DNA from: Colius striatus
Taxonomy: Eukaryota; Chordata; Aves; Coliiformes; Coliidae
Direction: 5' to 3'
DNA length: 64,000 nt
Assembly: GCF_028858725.1 (NCBI RefSeq)
Contig: NC_084774.1
Coordinates: 11,134,001-11,198,000 of the forward strand
Made by a program: the position numbers and the translations under genes. This document shows positions 39,216 through 50,630 of this stretch, in pieces. A model generated the notes under the pieces. It was given only the letters and a program-made list of their open reading frames with translations. It made no database searches and was not told the DNA's origin. The stretch's first letter is position 1; the number at the start of each line of letters is the position of its first letter.

Positions 39216-39560
39216 ACGCCCAGTGCTCGTCGGCCCCGGGGGGGCGGGAGGCGGAGCGGGCCGGGGAGGGGCGGCAGCCCCGCGGCTGCGGCGCGGAGCG
39301 GAGCGGGCGATGGAGGGCGGCGGGGCGATGAACGGCTCCGCCGCCACCGGCCGCTTCGCCGCCGCGGGCGCGGCGGCTCTGGGCGTGCTGATGGCCCTGC
39401 TGATCGCCATCACTGTGGCCGGCAACGCGCTGGTGATGCTGGCCTTCGTGGTGGACTCCAGCCTGCGCACACAGAACAACTTTTTCCTTCTCAATTTGGC
39501 CATCTCGGACTTCCTAGTAGGTAAAATGCCGTCCCCCCGCGGAGCTCCGCGCCCGTCCAG
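39190..39560 (+). promoter_or_regulatory. HRH3: GC-rich/CpG promoter and first-exon region of HRH3
   Basis: The block is very GC-rich with dense CpG, begins at the end of the minisatellite and covers the first coding exon. No TATA box was recognised. This fits a CpG promoter of a neuronally expressed receptor. The exact transcription start is not determinable from sequence. Confidence 0.6.
39310..39520 (+). CDS. HRH3: HRH3 coding exon 1 (N-terminus, TM1, most of TM2)
   Basis: The exon encodes residues 1-70 plus the first base of Gly71. It begins at ATG 39310, the first Met after the minisatellite that gives a normal-length N-terminus; a second Met is at codon 7. It ends at donor GTAAAA (39521). 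Hallmarks are GNALVMLAFVVDSSLRTQN and NFFLLNLAISDFLVG, almost the same as mammalian H3. The frame remains open upstream to an ATG at 38968, but that extension would be translated minisatellite and is not credible as receptor sequence. Confidence 0.93.
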
Positions 39561-41789
39561 CCGCTCCCCGCACCGGCCAGGCGGCGACTTGGCGGAGGGC
39601 AGAGGGGATGGATGCCCGCGCTGCTTCCTGCCTGGCTGCTCTGGGGTCCCCCCCACCCCCTGGGTTGCGCTTCCGATCTCTCCCCGCAGCCCCGCGGTCC
39701 CCATCCGACATCTGTCTGACTCTTGCGAGGCGTGAAAAAGACTCCCCGGGGGGTGCAACCACCGCGCCGAGTCCCGCATCGCGATGGAAAGGGATTCCCT
39801 CTGGTTGCAGGTGCCTTCTGCATTCCCTTGTACGTGCCCTATGTGCTGACGGGGAGATGGATCTTCGGGAGAAGCATCTGCAAACTCTGGCTGGTTGTCG
39901 ATTACCTGCTCTGCACCTCTTCAGTCTTCAACATCGTATTGATCAGCTATGACAGATTTCTCTCGGTGACAAGAGCGGTGAGTCCTGTCATGGCAGCTGC
40001 GAGGGGGATAACTCTCCCCCTGCTTGATTCTCTGTGGTAATTAAAAGCTCTTTGAATCCTCCAGAAATGAATGAATCTTTCAGCCTGGCGATGGAAAGCA
40101 ATAATTATCCACAAATACATAATTCAGCTGTATTAGTATTAGTAGCAGATTAGTATTTCTGGCATAATTAAATCATTTGAGGCTCAGACCCCGTTGGGCA
40201 GGTGTTCCCTTCCCAGATGAGGGGACGGCAGCACGCAAGTGAGTCAGCGAGGCAAGCAGACCTATTACTAACTTCCAGGGGCTTATTATCTCCAGGACAA
40301 ACAGGCAGATTGCAGTCAGGCTCCCAGCTTCTCCCTGGCTACCAAGGCAGAAGACTGCAGTAACAACTTCAGCAGGGCACAGCCCTGAGGTGTCTGGGTG
40401 AGATGAAATCGTTCAGCCTTTTGCGGGAGGTAACGAGCAATTTGTAGGCAGACTCAATCCATTGCTGTCTGCGTGTTCCCCGACTCCAAATACAATGTGG
40501 ATTAGCTACAAGGCTGAGAGAGGGCCAGAGCTAGATGTCTGCTTAGCCCAAGAGTTTGATGCCTGCCTTTTCCCAGGAGTTACAGGGAGGAGCAGGGGAC
40601 AGCTCAGGCAGTGGGGGCTGCAGTGGACTGACAGGCTCCAAGTCGGTACATTCCACAGAATCCCAGAATTTACCCTGGGCAGAAGCCACATCGGGTTTTG
40701 GAGCTGCAAGATGAGGGTTATAAGTCTTCTCCACAGGAGTGAGATTTATCCAGCAATTGCTCCTGTTGCCTATGGCATGTGAGTTTGTTAGACTGCTGGG
40801 ATATTGCCTAGCAACTTTGCCAGGAGTGCCCACAGTTCACTTATGAAGAACCTCATCTAGGAGGGATGTGCAACTGTACTTATGGAAAGATTTCCCCATT
40901 GCAGGTAGCCTACAGAGCCCAACAAGGCAACACTAAGCAAGCGGTGCTGAAGATGGTGATGGTGTGGGTGTTAGCCTTCCTGCTTTACGGACCTGCCATT
41001 ATCAGCTGGGAGTACATATCAGGCCAGAGCATCATACCCACCGGCCAATGCTATGCTGAATTTTTCTACAACTGGTATTTTCTCATGACAGCCTCTATGC
41101 TGGAGTTTTTCACCCCTTTCATCAGTGTCATGTTTTTCAACCTGAGCATTTACCTGAACATACAGAAACGTACCAAAATCCGCCTGCATATTTTCCATGA
41201 AGTGCACAACCAGTCCTTCACCGAAGAGATGGAAACGAGCCCAGAAGCAAAGCTTTCTTTGAAATGCTGTAAGTGGGAGCAGAAGGAGCCAGCTGAAACT
41301 CTTGACCTCTCTAAGAGCAAAGCTCAAGCAGCAGCTTCCACTGCCAGCCTGGGTGCCAAAGATCTGCTGTCTACAAGCTCTGAGAGCTTCAGGAAACCCA
41401 AGGGTTGTAACAAAAAGAGCTGTAAAAATACAGCATCCACCCCATCCTTAGAGAAACAGATGAAGGTGGTATCCCAGAGCATGACTCAACACATCAGGCT
41501 CTCTAGAGACAAGAAAGTGGCTAAATCACTGGCAGTCATTGTGGGCATCTTTGGGATCTGCTGGGCACCATACACTCTCCTGATGATCATCCGTGCTGGC
41601 TGCCACGGCCACTGCATCTCTGACTATTGGTACGAGACTTCCTTTTGGCTACTGTGGATCAACTCAGCTGTCAACCCTGTCCTATACCCTCTCTGTCACT
41701 ACAGCTTCAGAAGAGCTTTTATGAAACTCCTCTGCCCCAAGAAGCTAAAGATTCAGCCTCACGATCCCCTTCAGAACTGCTGGAAGTGA
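39310..41789 (+). CDS. HRH3: Histamine receptor H3, complete coding region (three exons joined)
   Basis: This is a rhodopsin-like GPCR for histamine, a Gi/o-coupled presynaptic auto- and heteroreceptor on neurons. The coding exons 39310-39520, 39811-39977 and 40905-41789 join in frame to 420 residues; human H3 has 445. Visible features are an N-glycosylation site at N8 (NGS), seven hydrophobic segments and N39 and D67 (the 1.50 and 2.50 positions). The amine-binding Asp is D101 in WLVVDYLL, followed by DRF at 118-120 in place of DRY, as in other H3 receptors. The C94-C175 disulfide pair, E193 in TM5, CWAPY around W346 and NPVLY at 383-387 are also present. The C-terminal tail ends in QNCWK, close to mammalian HCWK. 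H4 is the nearest alternative, but the near-identity of the TM segments to H3 and the MTG2/OSBPL2 synteny decide for H3. The third cytoplasmic loop (about 213-330) is Ser/Lys-rich and lacks the Pro/Gly runs of mammalian H3. Confidence 0.96.
39811..39977 (+). CDS. HRH3: HRH3 coding exon 2 (end of TM2, TM3)
   Basis: The acceptor TTGCAG precedes 39811, and the exon completes Gly71 and reads to Ala126. It ends at donor GTGAGT in phase 0. It encodes AFCIPLYVPYVLTGRW, Cys94, the ligand-binding Asp101 and SYDRFLSVTRA. Intron 1 (39521-39810) is only 290 bp. The intron positions correspond to those of mammalian HRH3, as I recall them. Confidence 0.95.
40905..41789 (+). CDS. HRH3: HRH3 coding exon 3 (TM4 to C-terminus)
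   Basis: The acceptor CCATTGCAG precedes 40905. The exon reads VAYRAQQGNTKQAV and continues without interruption to a TGA at 41787-41789, encoding residues 127-420. It contains TM4 (about 140-162), extracellular Cys175, TM5 with E193, the long third loop, TM6 with CWAPY and TM7 with NPVLY. Cys403 in KLLCPKKLK is a likely palmitoylation site. In mammals the third loop of this exon is alternatively spliced; I could not identify such an internal splice pair here with confidence. Confidence 0.96.
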   Translation, partial: VAYRAQQGNTKQAVLKMVMVWVLAFLLYGPAIISWEYISGQSIIPTGQCYAEFFYNWYFLMTASMLEFFTPFISVMFFNLSIYLNIQKRTKIRLHIFHEVHNQSFTEEMETSPEAKLSLKCCKWEQKEPAETLDLSKSKAQAAASTASLGAKDLLSTSSESFRKPKGCNKKSCKNTASTPSLEKQMKVVSQSMTQHIRLSRDKKVAKSLAVIVGIFGICWAPYTLLMIIRAGCHGHCISDYWYETSFWLLWINSAVNPVLYPLCHYSFRRAFMKLLCPKKLKIQPHDPLQNCWK

Positions 41790-42077
41790 AGCGTGTGGAT
41801 GGGAAGAGCCTTGTTACATACACCTGTTATGGAAAAGTGCTGTAGCTTGTCTCCTTGGAAGAACCTGGGAGCACTGCTCTGGAGCATATGGGGAAGAGAG
41901 CAGAGAGACCCCTACTAATTTATCCTAGTCCATCGACAGCAAAATCACGCAGAACAGAAGACTGAGCGGGTTTTGACACGAACCACAAGCAGTGAAATCC
42001 ATGTCCTCCCCGCGCAGGTGCCACAGAAGAGCTCTGCTGCCATCTAGTCAGCCAGAGCTGCACCAGCATTTTGCTAC

Positions 42078-42112
42078 AATAAAGACAACAAAATCAAGTT
42101 AACAGAAATAAA
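42078..42112 (+). terminator. HRH3: HRH3 candidate polyadenylation signals
   Basis: Two canonical AATAAA hexamers occur at 42078-42083 and 42107-42112, about 290-320 bp after the HRH3 stop codon. They would give a short 3' UTR. A further AATAAA at 43551-43556 could serve a longer form. Confidence 0.6.
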
Positions 42113-43130
42113 TATCTAACCTAAAACTACTGGACCAATCGACAGTTGGCCTGTTTGCAGACCTGATTTTCCCCATCAACGAGGGCTTTTCTTCCTTATG
42201 TTCAAGACATTACACTTATGTGATGATACAGAAAGAAAAGAACAATCACCAGAAGAACATCTCATCATTATTGCTGCAGCAGTTATGGCCATAATCTGGA
42301 TCCCTGTTGCATGTGGGGCAACAGATGCTCCTTCCACTCCTAAGAAAGGACGAATCTCTGCCCTAAGGAGTTTATGGCCAGACTCAGAGGCCCTGGGTGT
42401 CCTGACACAGCTCATTGGCATTCCCCAGTCCTCTTCCAAAGTGATCCAAAAGACTTTGCATCCAGCCATGCAGCAAGCAAAGTTCCCACAGCCCAAGGCA
42501 AAGCTCCCACAACCAATGACAGGGCTCCCCTCCTTCCCAGAGCTCTTCATCAGGAGCAAGGCCATTCCCTGGCCCAGTAGCATGTGGAAGCCTTGGCAGA
42601 ACCAAAGGGAGATGCTGTGCCCAAGTGAAAGGTACCAACAGGGTACCAGCTTCTCCACAATCTCCCTCACAATGACCTAAAGACAGTTCAAAATCTCTTC
42701 TGTAGGTTCTTAGAAACACTCTTTTAGCAATGTGTTTTGTTCCTTTTTTTAAAGTTAGTTTCAGACCTCTTAATTTTAACAAGTTCCAGCAGTCTTTCAT
42801 GCTTCCTTTTAAAACACATCATTTGAAGGGTGACCTGGTTGAGCTGATCCAGGCAACAGAAGCATCAATGTCTTTGTTTGTTAATTTTATTGATTTTAAA
42901 GCAGTCAACAAATTGCACTGATAGACAACTAGATACAAGAGACCTGGGCTTGACCCTCAGTCTTAATATAAAACCTTGGGCATTTTATCTCTGCTTCAGT
43001 TCTCATGCTCCATCATACCTGACCATTTATTCTGTAACCAATCTGGGAACAGAAAAGCAAAAGAGTTCAACTGCCCGTCTCTGCTGGTACTGCTGACACA
43101 GTAATACAGATCCACAATTAGTTGCCATGG

Positions 43131-43144
43131 CAAATGCTCCTATT
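43131..43144. promoter_or_regulatory. RFX X-box palindrome
   Basis: GTTGCCATGGCAAA matches the symmetrical RFX X-box GTTGCCATGGCAAC at 13 of 14 positions. It lies 1.3 kb after the HRH3 stop codon. RFX proteins regulate ciliary and neuronal genes, so an enhancer role is possible, but this is inferred from one motif. Confidence 0.45.
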
Positions 43145-46100
43145 TAACAGTATTGTGCTGGGAAGCTCAAGATCATAAGTCTGAAAACTACATTTCCAAC
43201 TAGAAAGCCAATTGCTGTAAAGTAGTACCCAAAAGCTTGTGATGCTGTGATTGCCAGTTGCACCTTGCTGTTGTACACAAGCCGCTTTTTGGCTGCTGCT
43301 ACAGGTAAAAAAATGCTCCTTGACTTTATTGCAGTGACATTTGGTGAGTAGATCGGTATAGTGACCTGAAGTCAGGTCTTATATGATGCCTTGTTTGTGT
43401 GTGTGGTATTTGAGTCTTGTGACACGTTCAGTCAGACTTTTATGTAAGGGTTAAGAGACACCCTTTGAAGTACGTGTAGTGAGAAGTGTCAGTCTGCACT
43501 GTTGAGCCCGCTTGTACCTTTCCTGGTGTCTGCTGCCTTCTGAAAATCCCAATAAAGTATTTTTATATGAAGCTTGCCAAATATTTTATGGTGAACAGGA
43601 CATTGCTGGAAATGATAAAATCCAACTGAAAGCAAGATGTGTGGATTTGCCTGAGGAGACAGTTAAAGCTTACATGTTGTGCAAAAAATCCAGGTCTTGA
43701 AACTGCAGTTTCTCGTAGGTGTGATGAGCAGGCTCCTGACAGCACACTGAGGGTGTGGTGAGAGCACATCACTTCATTCTTCCCAACTCTTGCATGTTAC
43801 ATGCAACCTAGGTCTCAAAAGGTTACATAACACTAAGTCTTCCTGTGACATACAAAATCCACTGTCCTGACTAAAATTGACAGCCATCCAGTGAACAGGG
43901 CACAATGGGTTTCTGGATAATTTAAAATCCTAGTAGTTGTTTTCTCTGAGCTTTCAGAATGTGTTTTCAGTCCTAAAGTCCTTTCCAAAAGTGTGAAGAA
44001 ATGACACATCTCACTGTGAGCCTTTTGCCCAGGATTTTTGTGATCTTTGGCATCTATAAGGGCAGAATTGCCTAAACTTAGCTGAAAGTAATTTTATTCA
44101 TGGTGGATTTTGCAGGGAGGATAATTGTGTTCCTTCCTGAAAGAAGAGCTCTTGCCTCACCAAATCAAAAAGAAACACAACTGCTTATGCTTGGACATGA
44201 GGTCACACCTGAGCCTGGGTTTCATACAGAAAACGTTACGAGCTGGTTTGAAGTGTCGGAGTAGCTGATAATCAATTCAAGTATGCTTGAAAGTGTATTT
44301 GAATTCAGCTGATTTTCAGTGTTCAGAACATAAACACCTAGATTGGAATGAGGCAGGGAACAGGGACCTTCTGGGCATAATCAAATCTGAACTGTGGAAA
44401 CACATTACTGTTAGAGAAGGTAGGGCTTCTTGTCAGCTAGGCTACCAAAACATCTACATACCTATTTTGCTGTCATACTTGCTAATAAAATGCCCTGCTC
44501 CTATTATCTAGGCAGAAATCAAGCAGGCAGGACCTGTTTTCAAAATCCATGAAAAAGACTTGCTGTAATGATGGATATGCACCAGACATCTGTGGAAGCA
44601 CATAGGCTCCCACATAGGAAAGGAACCCAGCTATTTCCAGAGGGTGTGCCAGCAAACAAGGGTTGTGCAGCTGTAAATTGTACCCAGGAGCTTTTGAAAG
44701 AGCCAACAGGAAGTTTTAAACTTCTCGTCAGACTCAAGCAGAGGTAACACCAGCTCTCCTCTCTTAACCCAGACACACTATTAACTCAAGGCCACCCTAA
44801 CTAGCTCTGTGGTCCTCTCCTAGAGCATCTGCTGATCAATATCGATATCACTATCAAAGAATACTTTTCAGTACAGCTCCTCTCTTCTTGGCTCTGCCAT
44901 GCTTCCTCCCTCATCACCAATAATGAAAGGTCTCTTTATATAGAGAAACTTTGCTTCCACAGCCTCTCCTCATTGCCCTTCCTCTATGACATGCATCTTC
45001 CCTTCCTTCCCTCTTCTCTCTGACCTGTGGTTAGATAAATTGCTCCATTGATCCAGAGCCATCAGTGAAGCTTCAATAGCTCGAGGAGGAGGTGAGAGAA
45101 GGCAAAAAGCAGGAAGGAGCTCTTGCTGAAAAAACAAACCCCATTTCTGGGGATAATGAGATTTGCCAAGAGGGATGTGCATTGAAATGGAGAAGCTGTG
45201 ATTTTATCTTCACTTGAAAGAATGCTAATGGTTTTCCTTCCATGTTTGTAAAGGAACATTCACTTCCACGTCAGAATGAGGATTGGAGAGAGAGCAGGTG
45301 AGTACCCTCACTGGAAAGAAGTCTGACATGATTTCTGTAAGGAAGGGTTCATTTTTGCTAAATGCAGCTCCCATGCAGTGACACCAGCACAGCTTTGTAG
45401 TATAGACCTGGCCTTGAAAGAGACTTTCTCCACTCCTGAGGGCTCCTTCTGCAAAGAGCTGGGGTGTGATAAGGAGTATTATTGTCTTTAGTTCTGGTGT
45501 GGGAATTGCAGATAAGCATGAAACCATTTCACTGGCTGCTCTGGCTCGGTGCCAGAGAAGGGAGGGGCACTCTTGGTCTCTCCCACCCCCAAACTTTCTT
45601 TCCCTGGAGGACTGCACAGATGCCCTTGTGGACAGTAGGCAACTCACAGCACTTCTGTCTTCTCTTAACCTTGACTTCAATCTCCTTCTTTCCTCCTTAC
45701 CATTGCACAATACACTTCTCTGCCAATCTAGTTGTATTTGCAGGAACAAGGAATTATGGGGTTTAGAAAAGCACTTAGGAATTCTGCAGGGTGAAAGATC
45801 TCTCTCACCTGATGCTGCCATTTTATTGAGATACAGAACTACCATTGGCACTCACTTCAACAAACTCACTGCTGCCTGGGACAGGAGGACTTGTACACAC
45901 CTCAAAGGCAGGAGAACCCAGGGCTGTCCCTAAACCTCTCGTTGTGAGCTCAGGAATCCTGATGACACATTAAATCAGCACCATTTTTATTGCCACAGAC
46001 CAGGATCCATGAGCAGTGCTTATTACTAGGTACTTGCAAGCCCCACATTTTCACTCCATAATTTACAAGCTACTTGCACAGTCTGGATACGAAAGAGAGC

Positions 46101-48495
46101 TAATATTTGATCCAATTACCCGACTTTGCAGGCAGAGGCACACATGCACACGTGGGAAGAGCAGGATTGTTATTTTTCCATTTGTAAAATTCCACAGCCT
46201 GCAACCTTTCTTGTCTTTAAATGACTCAGATGCACCAAGCAGGACTTTTGGTTGTGTTGTAAAGGCTTTATTTTTTCCCCTCCATCAAATACCTGTCAAT
46301 AATTCCTGGGCTTCCTGCCATACCATACAGTGATTGTATATTAGAGGTGGCAAGGAAGGGGGATGAAGGTAGTAGGTGTGATGTGTGTGTGTACAAACAT
46401 CACAAGTTTCCCTCCTGTGGAATGTAAATGCCCAATTCATGTTAAAAATAGATGATTTTTATAGGCAGACTCTGCCCACAACTTGGGCATCTGCTCTTTT
46501 AAGCACAAAACTACAACTGTGATGCGACACAGACTTTTGAATTCCTTTTAAAACAGTATCCTGGGATTTAACAGCAGAATTAACACTGAAGGAAAGAATG
46601 AACACTGAAGCAAAGCAGTCAATAATCTCAGTCGAGATATCTCTGAGCATTCACAAACAAGCAGCTCCCTGCTAGAAGGGCAATAACAGCTCTGGCTACA
46701 TTTTTAGCCCTTATGTAACAGCTCACACACTGCTTTAGTCCTTAGAAGCTGTTTATTGAACAACAAACCATAATGGTGGTTGCATGCATAATCCCTTGAC
46801 CATGAGGTTGCACAAACACCCCCCAGTGTCTGTGAATTGATGTGGGATTGACAAAGGGGAGCAATTACCTTCCACTATGAAAATCATTTACACTCTAAGA
46901 AGTACAAATTTAACAGACCATGATTTCATGTTTGATATCCTTAATAGAGTTTGTATTCAAAACACAGAAGGGTAAAATAATCTATATAATAAAGGTGATG
47001 TTGAACACTCTGAGGAATTAAGCTGTAATTCAGGAGCTTTCATAAAATAACAAGTAAGAAAACCCTTTGTTGGTGCCATTAATGATTTTCATTGAAACAA
47101 GGTCACAAAGTATTTCACAGAGCTATGTAGACAGAAGAATGCTGACACATAGCTCTGGAGTAAGAGAAGGACTGAAAACAAACATGCATGGAAGACTGTC
47201 ATTGCAGGTGCACAACACCAGTAAATTAAAACCTCAGCAGAGGACTCAAATGCCCAACATATCCCTTCCTCACTGGGAAGAACTCATGCAGACTGAAGTA
47301 TGCAGAACAGTTCATCTATTTCAGAAAGGTAACAAGCTAAAATCCCTTAAAACTTACCTCTTAGAAGTCCCACATGCTCCTGACCTTTGCTACAAATGGA
47401 CCATCTCAACAATAGTGTCACAGAACATGGGATTTATATTCATTTCCTTTGAAAAAGCTAGAAATAGACCCTTCCCTCCTTCACTTCTTGTGAGGCTGCC
47501 CCAGCTGAAGTACCCAACAGAGGATGATGATCTGGGAAATAAACTATTTAAGGTCATTATGATCAACTCATCTTAATAACCATGTTTTCACCTCAGCAGT
47601 TAATTACCCGAGTAACATTGCTGTGCACCACTTGACTAAAGTGTCTTTCAAGCACAATTGGTAAACAGGAACATCTTCTAATCAAAATGAATCACTTATA
47701 ACTGTGGCACGACAAGTGATCAGCAACAGATTTGCCTCCTCCACACCAAAGCAACACAAAACACGAGCTTCAGTCAGCCCCAGTGCCACTCGTACAGCCA
47801 CCTCTGCAGAGGCATTTGTGTGCTCACAGGACCTGCCAAACTCCCTTAAAAAAACCCAGATATTTGAACTATCAAAGACTAGAACAAGCATTAAATGTTT
47901 TCTCAGAAAATCTGAACAAGTTTCTTCTTTTTTCAACTATATTTGTGACCCTCTGCAATTATTTTCTCCATTAATACCTAGGCACTCAGGCTTTAGGAGC
48001 ATCAAAGTGGGATAACAGTTATTTTTTGGCTGGAATATTCCCTAAAAGCAAATTTCCAGCTGTGCACTAACTCATCAAGTGAGCTGGTTACTTAAATGCA
48101 TTATTAGTTTGGTTCCAGACTAAACACATTAGGAAATGAACCTTGCAGTACTAACTTAATTTAGCCTTTATACATCATTCTAGAATTGTGCTGGGTCTAT
48201 CAGTTTCATAAGCCACATCAAGACATTTAATAAGCACTTTTAAAATTGCTATCTTTAATTAGTGCTTTTAATCACTTTAATCCTGACATTTGATTAGTGA
48301 TAATTTACATGAATGAGTAGCACCAGGTACTAAACCATACATGTTTCACATGGCAGGTTTTGTTATCCATCTACAAATCAAGTTTTATTTATTGGGGAGA
48401 AAAAAAAACCCAGAATGCCTTCCAGAAACAAAAAGGGGTAACAGAGTGGGCTGGAGTGGGCTCACAGACAGCTCCTGATCACTAAACTGCACTGA

Positions 48496-49117
48496 GATTG
48501 GGCTTGATGAGCTTAAAGGTCTTTGCCAATCAAAACTCAAGCAGAGTGTGGGCAGCAGGTCAAGGGAGGTTCTGCTTCCCCTCCGCTCTAGTGAGGCCTC
48601 ATCTGGAGTCCTGTGTCCAGTTTTGGGCTCATCAGAACAAGAGAGACAGGAACTGCTGCAGAGAGGCCAGTGCAGGGCCACCAAGATGATCAGGGGACTG
48701 GAGCATCTTCCTTCTGAGGAAAGGCTGCAGGACCTGGGGCTGTTTAGTCTGGAGGACACTGAGGGGGGAATCTCATTAATATTTACAGAGATCCTAAATG
48801 GTGGATGTCAGGAGATTGGGGCGTCATTTGTTTCTATTGTATCCAGTGACAGGACAAGGGGTGATGGGAAGAAGCTGAGACACAACAAGTTCCATTTAAC
48901 CATAAGGAAAAAACTGTTTCAGTGCTGTGGTGAGGGAGCCCTGGCCCAGGCTGCCCAGGGAGGGTGTGGAGGCTCCTGCTCTGGAGGGCTTCAAAACCCA
49001 CCTGGATGTGTTCCTGTGTGACCTGATCTAGGTGGACTTGCTTTGGCAGGGGAGTTGGACTGGATGACCTCTAAAGGTCCCTTCTGACTCCTACCATTCT
49101 ATGATTCTGGGATTCTA
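48496..49117 (+). mobile_element. CR1 LINE 3' fragment, abutting the tail of an older CR1
   Basis: From about 48545 the plus strand reads the typical CR1 3' region: GAGGCCTCATCTGGAGTCCT, TGTCCAGTTTTGGGCTC, GAGAGACAGGAACTGCTGCA, GCCCTGGCCCAGGCTGCCCA, then GTTGGACTGGATGACCTCTA and a terminal ATTCTATGATTCT-type microsatellite. These are remains of the CR1 reverse-transcriptase ORF end and 3' UTR. The copy is 5'-truncated and has stops. Just before it, 48496-48531 (GGGCTTGATGAGCTTAAAGG) resembles the extreme 3' tail of another CR1, suggesting insertion next to an older copy. Confidence 0.92.
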
Positions 49118-50325
49118 GTACTACAGAGACGGTGAAACAGGTGCTGGAGCATTGTGTGGAGCAGCACACATTTGGGTGAAGTGCTTTGAAGCTACAAACA
49201 CAAACCTGACCCATGTGTCCAGCTGTACAAGCCACCTAGGAAAAAAGAAGGTAGTGTTACAGGTCTTCAGCCTTGCCACAGGATTGGTACATGACTGTGC
49301 AAGGCACTGGGGTCCAAATCCAGGCAGATATTTCAATTCAAGACTCCTACAGTTCAGTGAGACATTGGCTTTTCCCAGCCTGGTCAGATTTGGAGCTCAG
49401 CCTGCTGTGATTCAGTTGCTCCCAGTGAAAGGTTAAAAAAATCAGTCTCAAACATAAGGCATTTTAATATTAAAAAAAAAAAGGAAAAATATGTAAACCA
49501 CATGAAATTTTCATCCCTCAAAGCCATTTTCCTAATGGTGATAAATTAGTTAATGAAGCTGGAAAATTACAGTTGGTATAGAAAGAGACGAGTGAGCTAA
49601 CCAAAGTAAAAGCCATTTCTCACATCTAGAGCTCCAGGGGCTAGGAGGGCCTTGCACAGCTGGTGTGGGAATGGACCCAGCCCACGGGTGGGCAACCTCA
49701 AAACCACAGCTTTTGGCACTGGAGCTCCTCAGTGTCACCAGGGTTTGTTTTTCTAACAGCTCACTATCCCAATAATTGTTGACTTGAATTAGGTTTTAAG
49801 CTTCCATTGCATGTCTGCTGTGAGGGTGGGTAAGAGAAGAGACATTTTCTATCATACTGCAGTAAAAAAATATGTTGATTTAATCCAGTGACCTTTTGCC
49901 AGGTTATTTTTTAAATGTGATAAATGTGTCCCCTGTCTGGAGAAAGCAAACTAGCTGCTCAAGCCCATCTTCCAGCTCTGTTACAGAGGAAAACAGGAAG
50001 CAAACAGCCACAAAACAGTATGATTACATGAATAAGATAATCAAAATATGGGTGCTCCATCCATAACGTCACAGATGTCTTCTCGACAACCAGCATTTTA
50101 GTAATTACACTGTCTCAGGCAGATATTTTTCTTCATAAATTCATCTTCCACTAAAAGTGGAAAATGCTTATCCATTTAGACAGGGGTTGATTAGTGTGTG
50201 CACAATGGATGCACCAGGGTGGGATTCACATGTGTCTGGCAAATGGAGACATTCCCATCCCAATGGTGCCTGAGCACCAGGGAGCCAAAGGGGGAATCTG
50301 GACAAGTATGACCAACCTCCTCCAT

Positions 50326-50630
50326 GGAATCCCAGAATGGTGGGGGTTGGAGAGGACCTCCAGAGCTCATCCAGTCCAACCCCCTGCTAAAGCAGGTTCC
50401 ACTCAATCAGGGGGCACAGGAATGTGTCCAGGTGGGTTTGGAAACCTCCCAAGAGGGAGCCTCCACACCCTCCCTGGGCAGCCTGGGCCAGGGCTCCCTC
50501 ACCTCAGCACCAAAGGAGTTTTTCCCTCATGTTTATGTGGAATTTTTTCCATTCCAGCTTTTGTCCATGCATAAGACAACAGAAAAAAGTGCCTCTGGCA
50601 CCTGCTGTGACAGATCCCAACCCATCCACG
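50326..50630 (-). mobile_element. CR1 LINE 3' fragment (minus orientation)
   Basis: The plus strand carries the reverse complement of the CR1 3' end: GGAATCCCAGAATGGTGGGG, GAGAGGACCTCCAGAGCTCA, TCCAGTCCAACCCCCTGCTA and GGGCAGCCTGGGCCAGGGCT. The right boundary is blurred by divergence after TTCCAGCTTTTGTCC. It is 5'-truncated and lies about 0.4 kb beyond the MTG2 polyadenylation candidates. Confidence 0.88.

Noticed and set aside
39006-39779. 257-codon minus-strand open frame opposite HRH3 exon 1
   Set aside because: It is the antisense shadow of the GC-rich minisatellite and exon 1. Its Pro/Ala/Arg-rich composition reflects GC content and it crosses the HRH3 donor and intron.
39310-41789. 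Assignment of the receptor as histamine H4
   Set aside because: H4 is the nearest paralogue, but the TM segments and QNCWK tail match H3 far better, and the flanking MTG2, SS18L1 and OSBPL2 are the H3 neighbours.
42034-42050. CTCF-like motif CTGCCATCTAGT after HRH3
   Set aside because: The core is similar but the final TGG of the consensus is replaced by TCA; too weak to annotate from sequence alone.
42198-42680. 160-codon plus-strand frame after HRH3
   Set aside because: Begins just after the HRH3 polyadenylation candidates, with a competing long frame on the other strand; low-complexity Pro/Gln/Lys content and no similarity.
45225-45851. 208-codon minus-strand frame between HRH3 and MTG2
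   Set aside because: Looks like random translation with no domain; no splice sites or promoter features around it.
48548-49021. 157-codon plus-strand frame resembling a protein (SGVLCPVLGSSEQERQELLQ)
   Set aside because: This is the translated CR1 3' region, not a host gene, and is truncated.
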